Below, one piece after another: positions 1 to 8,500 of a stretch of DNA of 64,000 nucleotides. The stretch lies in contig JAQBXR010000005.1 in the NCBI GenBank assembly GCA_027623295.1, positions 62,001 through 126,000 of the forward strand, in the 5' to 3' direction. How positions within the stretch are numbered: position 1 is the first letter of the stretch; each line of letters starts with the position of its first letter. The DNA comes from Planctomycetota bacterium (GTDB lineage: Bacteria > Planctomycetota > UBA1135). The translations under genes were made by a program, and so were the position numbers. Under the pieces are notes generated by a model, which was given only the letters and a program-made list of their open reading frames with translations, had not been told where the DNA came from and did not search any database.

Positions 1-2
1 TC

Positions 3-887
3 GTGATCCGCACCCAAGACCTTTTCAAGAGTTACGCTGCGCAGCAAGTGCTGCGCGGCGTTTCCCTTCAAGTAGAGAGAGGTGAAATTTTCGGATTCGT
101 TGGTCCCAATGGGGCTGGCAAAACAACCTTTCTAAAATGTTTGCTCGGCATCGCCCAGCCTTTGTCGGGCAAGATCCATATTGGCGGTGTCGATGTAAGC
201 AAGCAGCCGCTCGCGGCGCGAAAGCTTTGTGGTTATGCGCCGAGTGAAACCGCCATGTACGACTCGCTTTCGGTATGGAACATGGTGCGATTCTGTTTAG
301 CCTCCTATAAGCAAGCCGATTATGCGCGCGCGAAACAGCTGCTAGATTTATATCAACTACCGCACAAAACTCGTGTTCGTTCCTTGAGCCATGGAATGAA
401 GCGCAAGTTGCTGTTGACCCAAGCGATAGCAAGTGGTGCGCCCGTTCTCCTTTTGGATGAACCCATGGAAGGTCTCGACCCCGAAGCCAGACGCCTCTTT
501 GAACGGCAACTACAGGGGGAAGCTGCTGCTGGCCGCACCGTGTTCTTCAGTTCCCACGATCTCGCAAGCGTGGAACGCGTTTGTGAACGCGTTGCTTTTT
601 TGCGTTCCGGAAAACTGCTCGCTTGTGACCGTGTAGAAAATATTCTAGAGCAAGCCGGTCACACTCTACGCGTGCATCTCCGTGAACCTCGCGCCCTGAA
701 TACTATGCCCAAAGCACCCGGCATTACCTGGTCAGGAAAAGATGCGCTTTGGAAAATGTATTTCGATGGCCCCATGGAAAACGCCATGGCCTTGTTGCAG
801 GACCTTCCCATCGCTGGCCTACGCGATGCCTCTGGGGGACTGGAAGAAGTGTTTGAAGCGCTTTACGGACCGGAGCTTGAAGCATGA
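3..887 (+). CDS. ABC transporter ATP-binding protein
   Basis: Nucleotide-binding subunit of an ABC exporter of the ABC-2 type; it couples ATP hydrolysis to the permease encoded next to it. The Walker A motif GPNGAGKT lies at about residues 34-41, a signature LSHGMKR at 128-134, Walker B VLLLDEP at 148-154 and the H-loop histidine at 185. The C-terminal 90 residues are the variable tail common in this family. The reading frame opens with GTG two bases into the window, so the true start could lie upstream. Its TGA stop overlaps the permease ATG by four bases (ATGA), which indicates translational coupling. The substrate cannot be told from sequence. Confidence 0.9.
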   Translation: MIRTQDLFKSYAAQQVLRGVSLQVERGEIFGFVGPNGAGKTTFLKCLLGIAQPLSGKIHIGGVDVSKQPLAARKLCGYAPSETAMYDSLSVWNMVRFCLASYKQADYARAKQLLDLYQLPHKTRVRSLSHGMKRKLLLTQAIASGAPVLLLDEPMEGLDPEARRLFERQLQGEAAAGRTVFFSSHDLASVERVCERVAFLRSGKLLACDRVENILEQAGHTLRVHLREPRALNTMPKAPGITWSGKDALWKMYFDGPMENAMALLQDLPIAGLRDASGGLEEVFEALYGPELEA

Positions 888-1439
888 TGCTTGCCCTGCA
901 CTACGCACGCGAACAACGCTTCCTTGTCATGGGGTACTTCGTCCTACTCCTCATCAACTTAATTGCGGGCACTCTTTATTGGCCGGAGATGCGCGATAAC
1001 TTCCCGGAGATCATAAAGCTCATCCCGATCGAACCCATGCAGAAATTCGTGCGCGCCTTCGAAGAGCAAGGATTTTGGGCTTACTTTTGCGTGCAGCACT
1101 TCTTCAAAGGGGCCGGCATGTTTGGTCTCGCAGCAGGCGGTCTCATGGGATCGGGGATTATTGCCGGGGAAGTCGATCACCGCAGCAACTGCGCTCTCTT
1201 CGCGATTCAGCCATAACTTAAAAGGTGGCTTACTCGTGCTTGGCTTTATGCTCCTCCAGCTCGCGGTCTACATGATTGACAAACTGTGGGACTACTCGCT
1301 TTACAACCTCATTGACCTCGACGTCACCCTGCCCATCGAGCAGGGCATTTCCCCTTGGTATGAAACGACCTGGCTAGCAGGATTAATTGTTCTGTTTTAC
1401 GGCCTCGCCTACATGGGATTCCGTAAACGAGATTTCTAG
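884..1439 (+). pseudogene. ABC-2 permease, frame interrupted
   Basis: Membrane partner of the preceding ATPase, split over two frames. The first frame (884-1216) carries two hydrophobic segments and reaches the conserved cytoplasmic stretch GEVDHRS...LFAIQP, then stops at TAA 1214-1216. The second frame continues with a hydrophobic helix, a periplasmic loop and a last helix ending in FRKRDF, the usual C-terminus of ABC-2 permeases. Joined, the two parts give about 185 residues, shorter than the usual 240 or more, so a deletion plus frameshift near 1185-1225 is more likely than a single-base sequencing error. Its stop codon overlaps that of the opposite gene (CTAG). Confidence 0.6.
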
Positions 1440-2581
1440 TCGCGGTAATCGCAGTCGCCTTGGCAATAAAACCAATTCTTGCCATCCATGACCGCGCCTA
1501 AGGTTTCATAAGCTTCCTCGCTTTGCTGGTAAGGAGTCGAGCCCGGCATAGGAGTACAAATCACTTTGTCGACGCGTTCATAGGGACTCTTGCGGCCATT
1601 GCGGAACTCCTCAAAAGCCTTTTGCTCCACGCCGTTCTCCTTAATGGCAAAGCGCAGGAAAGCGCATCCGCTTTGAGCGGCTAAGCGACGCGACTCATCG
1701 AGTAGGCCCATGACGGTGGATTCATCCTCGCCGTGCCATAAGTCGAGGATGGTCGCAATGCGATTGCCTTGATCCTCCCACTCACGCCACACGACATAGC
1801 CCACCAGCTTTCCATCGCGGCGTGCTTCGACAATGCGATGGTCCCAAAAGGGATTCTCTACGTATCGCCAGTTCAAGGTGGCTGCATCGCGCCAAAACAC
1901 TACGGCATATTGATCGCGAAAGTCTTCCCACAGGGCATCGAATTCGGAGCTGAACCGCTCGACCTGCTTAAAGTTCAAACCAGTCGGTGGCGTTTTCCAA
2001 CGGGAGCGGAACAGAGGGTCGGCCACGGCGCCAATCATGCCACCCAACGTATTTCCGAACCGACTTTGAAAAGCGAGTTTTGTGCCGAGCACGATTTCCC
2101 AACAAACCAACTCCACCACAATGCGGAATCCAAACCAACGCTTGCCGATCTTGATGGCGTCGTCACTCGATTGGCCGCCGTAACTCCACACGATGCCCTG
2201 CTCGTCATTCACGGCAACGCCAAAGCCTTGCATGACGCTTTTGAACAGGCGACCCCCGCCACGCGCATCGGGGTCCGAACTTGTCTCGCAAGTCAAAATC
2301 CCTGGGACCTCTTTGCCATTCACCCAAACCTGCTTGCGCACGCCGGTTGAAGTTGAGAGGTACTTTCCAGTCTCCTTTTCTCTCGCCAAAATCCCAAACG
2401 GCGGTCCAGCAGGATTTTTCCAGTACTTCCACTGATAATCCTCGAAACTCCGCTCCTGCTTGAAGGCCCGGTTGTACAAATCATTAATCGCCGCGCCATC
2501 TTCCCGGGTGGCCTGCACGTATTCGACGGTGGAGGATTCCTCCGGATACTTAAAGTCGGGGATATACTCACGCACATCCAT
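1436..2581 (-). CDS. GNAT-family acetyltransferase-like protein
   Basis: A protein of about 381 residues with the layout of GNAT N-acyltransferases. An N-terminal beta-alpha unit (VEYVQATREDGAAINDLYN) is followed by a segment matching the YWKNPAGPPFG type loop of large GNAT proteins, and a second GNAT-like half (residues about 230-350) carries a repeated strand-helix pattern. The substrate is unknown. I chose the ATG at 2581 because the domain begins just after it and an AGGAAG lies about a dozen bases upstream; an ATG at 2656 is the alternative. The chosen start shares the tetranucleotide CATG with the start of the divergent sulfatase-like gene, and its stop shares CTAG with the permease gene. 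Confidence 0.6.
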   Translation of the reverse strand: MDVREYIPDFKYPEESSTVEYVQATREDGAAINDLYNRAFKQERSFEDYQWKYWKNPAGPPFGILAREKETGKYLSTSTGVRKQVWVNGKEVPGILTCETSSDPDARGGGRLFKSVMQGFGVAVNDEQGIVWSYGGQSSDDAIKIGKRWFGFRIVVELVCWEIVLGTKLAFQSRFGNTLGGMIGAVADPLFRSRWKTPPTGLNFKQVERFSSEFDALWEDFRDQYAVVFWRDAATLNWRYVENPFWDHRIVEARRDGKLVGYVVWREWEDQGNRIATILDLWHGEDESTVMGLLDESRRLAAQSGCAFLRFAIKENGVEQKAFEEFRNGRKSPYERVDKVICTPMPGSTPYQQSEEAYETLGAVMDGKNWFYCQGDCDYRD

Positions 2582-4310
2582 GAGACGATTGTTCTTCCTG
2601 GTCTCCGCAGTAGCGCTTGCCTCGGCATTGCCGGCTTGCTTGCATGCATTCTCCATTTCCTCAGCTGATGGCTGGTTTGAGGATGGCGATGGATTGTTGT
2701 TCTGGCTCACGTGGGCTTCCGACTTGGGCGGCCGACGCCTCTTGCTCGCCGCCGGATTGGCGCTCGGGCTAGTTGTCGTCGCGATGCGTTCGAATTCTAT
2801 CGGTGCGTTGGGCAATCCCTTTGCCGCCGTGGTCGACATTTTCTCAAAGCCTCTGGTGGTCACGGCCTTGGTCGCCTTTGCGCTCCTGCCCAAGCTGATG
2901 GTTTCGGCGCAACGCCCTGACTCCAGCGACAAACCCGACGTCCTCTTCATTCTGCTCGACACGGTACGCCTAGACCACGTCGGCTGGGGCGGATCCGAGC
3001 TCAATACCACTCCCAAACTAGACGCCCTTGCGCGAAAAGGCGCTGCTTTCACGCAAGGCATTACTCAGGCGCCTTGGACCAAGCCTGCGATTGCAACTTT
3101 AATCACCGGTCAAGTACCTGGGTCGCATGGCGCAACCGCTCGACGCGCGGTTTTGTCCGGGAGAAAGCGCACCCTGGCAGAGGCTTTTGCTGCTGCCGGT
3201 TATCGCACGGCTGCCTACAGCTCAAACCCCAACATTACCCCAGTGTTTGGCTTTGCTCAGGGCTTTCAAAGCTACACCACCGACACCAAAAGCGCCGCCG
3301 AGCCTTTTATGACGGCGGGCGATGCCTGGTTACAGGAAGCTGGGGAGCAAGCCTCCTTCCTTTACCTGCACCTCAACGATGCACACTATCCCTATGAACC
3401 ACTTCCGGGTTATGCCGGAATGTTCAACCACACCCGAATCCCGGCTCATCTCGATGGCGACTCAGAACGAAAATTTCGGGACAGCGAAGGTTCTGGTTTC
3501 TCCGCGGAAGAAGTTGAGAGCTTGCGCCTTTCTTATGCCGAAGAAGTTCGTTACCTCGACGACCAAGTCGGTGATTTTGTAGCCAAGCAGTTGGCCGCGA
3601 ACGACAACTTATTAGTTGTGATTTGCTCCGACCATGGCGAGGAATTTTTGGAGCACGGCGATTTAGGCCACGCACATTCCTTGCATGAAGAGCTTATTCG
3701 GGTGCCACTCCAGTTCGCATGGAGTCCCGCACTTGGCGCACGCCTTGGCTTTAAGCCTGGGATTCATGATGAACAAGTGCGCCACATAGATGTACTCCCA
3801 ACCTTGCTTGAAGCTGCCGGCATGGATTGGCCCGGTTCTGCGCAAGAACTGCAAGGCTCCAGCTTGCAGGAGTTTTTCCGTAAAGAGAACTCGAGTGAGT
3901 CTCGTCCAGCATTTTCGGAAACGGATTCCATGGGGAGCCCTTTGTCTGGACCTACTGGCCCTTTGCGCTCCTTGCGTATGCCGAACCAAAAATTGATCGT
4001 CACGGATCCTTGGTTCGAAGCTTCTGCCAATCGGTATTGGCTATACGACCTTATTGCTGATTCCGGCGAACACAAAAACCTTGCTCTCGAACGTGCCGCG
4101 CTGCGCGAGCAAATGTGGGCTCACTTGCTTGAGCTCGGTCTCATGGTCGAGCGCTCGCACATTCCAGATGTTCACGTGGTGCTTTCTGACAAAGAAAAGG
4201 ACGACCTCAGCGAAATGGGTTACGCGGAAGATGGTCCAGAAGATCCCTTTGCGGAAGAACCATATTTCGACCCACGTGCTACGAAGTGGGTCGAAATCAA
4301 AGACCAGTAA
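2580..4310 (+). CDS. Membrane-anchored sulfatase-like hydrolase/transferase
   Basis: Alkaline-phosphatase-superfamily enzyme of 576 residues with three predicted N-terminal membrane segments (about 4-24, 53-69, 90-107) and an extracytoplasmic catalytic domain. The first metal-binding aspartate is in LLDTVRLDH (D127) and the second metal cluster in CSDHGEEF, followed by the HGDLGHAHSLHEE region. At the nucleophile position the sequence reads APWTKPAIATLITG, so Thr167 replaces the Cys or Ser that would be turned into formylglycine, and the CxPxR arginine is absent. That resembles phosphoglycerol or phosphoethanolamine transferases and Thr-type relatives more than true sulfatases. Substrate unknown. 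LPAC at 17-20 looks like a lipobox but is part of a polytopic N-terminus. Confidence 0.8.
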   Translation: MRRLFFLVSAVALASALPACLHAFSISSADGWFEDGDGLLFWLTWASDLGGRRLLLAAGLALGLVVVAMRSNSIGALGNPFAAVVDIFSKPLVVTALVAFALLPKLMVSAQRPDSSDKPDVLFILLDTVRLDHVGWGGSELNTTPKLDALARKGAAFTQGITQAPWTKPAIATLITGQVPGSHGATARRAVLSGRKRTLAEAFAAAGYRTAAYSSNPNITPVFGFAQGFQSYTTDTKSAAEPFMTAGDAWLQEAGEQASFLYLHLNDAHYPYEPLPGYAGMFNHTRIPAHLDGDSERKFRDSEGSGFSAEEVESLRLSYAEEVRYLDDQVGDFVAKQLAANDNLLVVICSDHGEEFLEHGDLGHAHSLHEELIRVPLQFAWSPALGARLGFKPGIHDEQVRHIDVLPTLLEAAGMDWPGSAQELQGSSLQEFFRKENSSESRPAFSETDSMGSPLSGPTGPLRSLRMPNQKLIVTDPWFEASANRYWLYDLIADSGEHKNLALERAALREQMWAHLLELGLMVERSHIPDVHVVLSDKEKDDLSEMGYAEDGPEDPFAEEPYFDPRATKWVEIKDQ

Positions 4311-4319
4311 GCCTGACGG

Positions 4320-5591
4320 TTAAACGAACTTGGTTTTGCCTGGAGTCGCTTGCACAACTTCAATACCAGTTCCAAACTCCCACGATTGAGGAGTTAGATT
4401 TTCCTTGGAAGCCATGGCCTGCTCCCAGGTAATGCGTTTGCCGGTATAGGCCGACATGCGGCCAAGGATAGCAGCCATGGTGCTTTGCGCCATGGAAACG
4501 CCCTGGTTCATGGCAGCACCGGCGCGAATGCTTGCGAACAATTCATCGTGCTCGGTTTGATACATGTCATTGTTCGCGCCTTCGTATTTCCAAGGGCGCG
4601 CACCTTCCACAACAAAACGATTCGCCCAACCATCAATGTGGGCGATACCATCGGAACCAACAATGCGGTCTAGGTTTTCAGAATGACACCCGTTTTGCTG
4701 GCGGGTGAGAAGGTGGCCTTGAGTGCCATCGGCCCATTCGTAAACCACACCAAAGTGATCGTAGATGTTGCCGTACTTCTCAGCAGTGCGCACTTGGCGT
4801 CCGCCCATGGCAGTTGCGCTGACTGGCATTTCATCGCCCTTGGCCCAAAGAATTTTGTCCACCGAATGAATCGCTTGTTCGACGATGTGATCGCCAGAGA
4901 AATTGCTGTAGTAGTACCAGTTGCGTAACTGATATTCGAGGTCGGTCCACTCCTCTTTGCGATCCTTGTACCAAACGCCGCCGGCCAAGTAGGTGGCATA
5001 AACATGGCGGACATCGCCGATGGCATTCCCATTCAAAATGCGGTCATACAAACCGCGGTGTCCGTAAGCGGCGCGCCAGCAAAAGCCCGAAGCGAGGGAA
5101 AGTCCTTTTTCCTTAGCCAGCTTTGCGGTTTTCAAAACGGAGTGCACGCCTGGAGTATCCACCGCAACCGGTTTCTCGCAGAACACGTGACGTCCGGCTT
5201 CGACTGCCTCAGCTAGGTGCATCGGGCGGAACACGGGAGGTGTGGCGAATAAAACGACATCGACTTCAGCGATGACTTGCTTGTAGGCATCAAAGCCGAC
5301 GTGTTGACGCACGGCCGGTACATCTACCCGTTCAGCAAAGTTCTCGTTGAGCCCACCAAGACTCGACTCCAGGCGATCTGCAAAAAGATCCCCCATGGAC
5401 CAAAGCACCACTCCTGGGTCTGCCTGGATGGCCTGGAAAGCCGCACCGGTGCCACGGCCGCCACAACCGACTAAGCCAACCCGCAAAGTATCTTTGCCAC
5501 CGGCATATGCAGTTGCGCGAAGAATCGGCAAGGCGGCAACGCCAGCTGCCGTCGTTTTGAGGAATTCACGCCTAGGGAGATTTCGGGTCAT
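4320..5591 (-). CDS. Tat-exported Gfo/Idh/MocA-family oxidoreductase
   Basis: NAD(P)-dependent sugar-type oxidoreductase, predicted to be periplasmic. The protein of 423 residues starts with a twin-arginine signal (RREFLK at 7-12, followed by a hydrophobic Ala-rich stretch). The Rossmann motif GCGGRG is at 42-47, the catalytic lysine is in EKPVA (K140), and the C-terminal domain contains the active-site type segment HIVEQAIHSVDK. The ATG at 5591 was chosen because it begins the Tat signal and overlaps the upstream stop as TGATG, indicating coupling with the giant dehydrogenase fusion. In PVC bacteria such enzymes are usually assigned to carbohydrate breakdown; the substrate here is unknown. 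Confidence 0.9.
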   Translation of the reverse strand: MTRNLPRREFLKTTAAGVAALPILRATAYAGGKDTLRVGLVGCGGRGTGAAFQAIQADPGVVLWSMGDLFADRLESSLGGLNENFAERVDVPAVRQHVGFDAYKQVIAEVDVVLFATPPVFRPMHLAEAVEAGRHVFCEKPVAVDTPGVHSVLKTAKLAKEKGLSLASGFCWRAAYGHRGLYDRILNGNAIGDVRHVYATYLAGGVWYKDRKEEWTDLEYQLRNWYYYSNFSGDHIVEQAIHSVDKILWAKGDEMPVSATAMGGRQVRTAEKYGNIYDHFGVVYEWADGTQGHLLTRQQNGCHSENLDRIVGSDGIAHIDGWANRFVVEGARPWKYEGANNDMYQTEHDELFASIRAGAAMNQGVSMAQSTMAAILGRMSAYTGKRITWEQAMASKENLTPQSWEFGTGIEVVQATPGKTKFV

Positions 5592-8500
5592 CAGTCTGTC
5601 TTTGTTGAGGAAACGGGCCCATCCAGGGTAACAAGGCGGAATCCGACAAAACCAGCATCGGACATCCACCAACTACTTTTCGGGTACTGCGGATCTCGCT
5701 GCTGCCATGAAAGGCTGTAAACATCGCGAGCGCTAGGACCGATTTGGTCGAGGTCGGAAAGATAACTGCCGCCAAGCGCGACACCCTCTTTCTCGCCACC
5801 GTGCACCCACTCGGAAACATTGCCGAACATGTCGTACAAGCCAAAAGCGTTCGGCTCTTTTTCTGCGACATGATGCGGGGCGTCATCTGCGTTATCCGAG
5901 AACCACGCTAAAGAAGCGTACTCCTTCGGTGCTGGAGCTGCTCCGGCAGCATGACGCCACTCTTCTTCGCTGGGTAAACGAAAGCTTCGCTCCGCACTTT
6001 GCGATGCCCATCGGCAAAACTCCTGGGCGGCATGCAAGGTCATTCCAAGGGCAGGAATGCCGTCGTGGCCAAACCCGCGGGTGACCGGAAACACCGAGCG
6101 ACTGGGTCCAGTGATGCCATCAACCTCGACTTGCTCGTCTTCGCGCAGGAAAAAAAGATCATAGAGCTCCCAGGGAACTTCGGTGGTAGACACCCAGTAG
6201 GTGTTGCCGTCTGCCGACGTAACCGGGGCGAATCCTAGAGCGATGGTCTCGGCGAACTCGTGACGGAAGCCGCTTGCTTGCACCGGCTCTTCAGCAGTTG
6301 GAACTTTTTCTTCTTCCAAAGCTGGTACTAACATTTGGTCCATGGTCGGCACCTCGATTATTGGAATTGACGCCGGTGAAACCGCGTCGCAAGCCGCAAG
6401 AGTGCCTTCCACTAAGTGATCCCGGAACCACTCGGATTTCCAAACTGCTGGGCGGTGGCCAAGGGAAGTGTAAAACACGCCGCCCTTTCCCTCGCGGCGT
6501 TCCCATGCAACCGCAAAATCTCCGTCGGTGCGATGAACGGCATCGGATTCCATGCTCACTGACTCTTTATCCAAGGAAAGTAGAACATGCAAACGCGACC
6601 GATCGTAAGGACTGCCAAACTGATAAATTTCGTCCGTCACGGCGAATCCCGAAGTAAATCCACGGGTTGCTGCATGGCCTGTATCTTCCACCGTTAAACG
6701 AACTTCTTGATGCCAAGGATGGCCATCAAACATGCCGCCTAACATAGCTCCGTACTCGGGCCACTGATAAAAGGTGTCGCTTGCACAATGTGAGCCAACG
6801 AAAGTGCCTCCTTCACGCACGAAATTTAGAAGTGCACTTTTCTGCCCATCGTCCATCGGCAATTCGCCGGTGGTGTAAAAGAACACCGCATCGAATTCTG
6901 CAAGCCCCTGGTCATTGAATCGTTCATAGCCTCGATCGATGGTTACAGAAAAACGAATGTCGGCATTGGCCCATGCCTCCCAACTTCTCTCTACAAGAGA
7001 GAGGCCGGCACTGTTCGCCTTAGCAACGGCATGCTCGTAACCCTGTGAGTCCACGTGAACCAGAATGCGCCGCTGCTGTTTCTGTAGCGCGAGAAATGCA
7101 ACTAAATCCTCCACCTCTCCTTCGGTCAAAAGGTCCGCGAAGTTTGGCGGCATGGTGGAAACCGGTAGCACCTCCCCGTCTTGATCCCTAAATTCAAACC
7201 CTTTCGCAATTTGCGCTACCGGATTCAGAATCGATTGACGCAATTCACTTTCGTCTTGCAGTAAACCGACAAAAGACAAGTCCGGGCCTGCAGGGTTAAT
7301 TTGCCCGTCCGGTGTAACCCCACGAAGAGAATGGCACTTGGTGCATGCGGCCAAGGCATGTCCGGTGAAAATATTACGACCACGCTCTACGGCATCTAAC
7401 TCTTGTGCGGTGAAGAACGGCAACTCCTTATCTGCAAACCAATCTCCAATACGTGGGCCGAAGGATTGCGATTCATTGAGCACCATGTCGAATTCCGCGG
7501 GACGATCCCAGTTACGTATGTACTCTTGGACTTCCTTACGTAAAGTTTCCTCTGCATTGGGGCTCATCACGTAGGCATAAAGCAAGCGCGCTTCATTCGC
7601 TCCGCCAATACGATTGCACATCGCAGCAGCGCGGCGAGCCATGGGTTGGGGCAGGTCCTCTGCATCTGCCAGGCGCGCAGCTAACTGTGGCGAAACACCC
7701 CCTAAGTCATAAATCGCACAAGCCGCTTCGTTTGCAATGCTTGGGTCCTCGTCTATCAGAAAGGCCTCGAGGCGTGAGAAGTCCTTTGCTTCTCGCAGCG
7801 CCAATACCACGACCCTGCGTGCCGCAGAATTTGTCTTCCACCCATTGGGGAATGCAGTTTCACTAAAGTCTCCTTGGGCAAGGGACCACCCGGCTGCCTG
7901 CACTAAAGCACGATCACTTTCCCCAACGCCTTCGAGCGCTTTAAAAATGAGGTTGGGCCTAGCCTTTGCCGACAAAACAGCTTCCAGACGCACTTGTAAT
8001 GCTTCGTCCTGAAGAAGCGGGAGCAGGTTTTCCTCTTCTAGCTCAATTGCATGACGACGCAAAACCTTGATGGCTTGGGTGCGAATCTCTAGCGAGGCGT
8101 CTTTCGTTAAGGCCACCATCAAAGCCGTTACTTCTTGCGATGGATCTAACAACATGCCTAGCCCCCACATTGCATGCACGCGCGGCAGCAGCGTGGCTCC
8201 TTGGTTGGAAGCCATGGTCATGAGCTCTTCTGCCGCTTGACGGTCGGCCAGTTCCCACTGGGCTTCGAAACGTACTCGGCGATCTGGATGATTCAGCAAG
8301 GAAAGTAAAAATGTCACTTCCCGTTGCGAAAACCCCTCGCCCAGCAAGGCCGCCGTTGCATTCATGAGAGCGACATCAGCGCTGGCATCTTGGGCGCGAT
8401 AAAGGCGCCCGTAGCCATCGCCAATCCATCCGCGCACCCAATCACTAATCAGCATGGAGCCATCGGGCTCAAAGCAAACGTCGGTTGCCAAAACGCCCAT

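Noticed and set aside
2460-2579. Upstream in-frame extension of the sulfatase-like gene to an ATG at 2460
   Set aside because: The 40 added residues are not protein-like and would precede the membrane signal segment; the hydrophobic start at 2580 is far better.
2630-2645. LPAC lipobox of the sulfatase-like protein as evidence for a lipoprotein
   Set aside because: The Cys lies between predicted membrane helices of a polytopic N-terminus and the -2 Pro is unusual.
2582-3061. Upstream extension of the GNAT gene on the minus strand to 3061
   Set aside because: The added sequence is low-complexity and lies in the opposite-strand shadow of the sulfatase-like gene.
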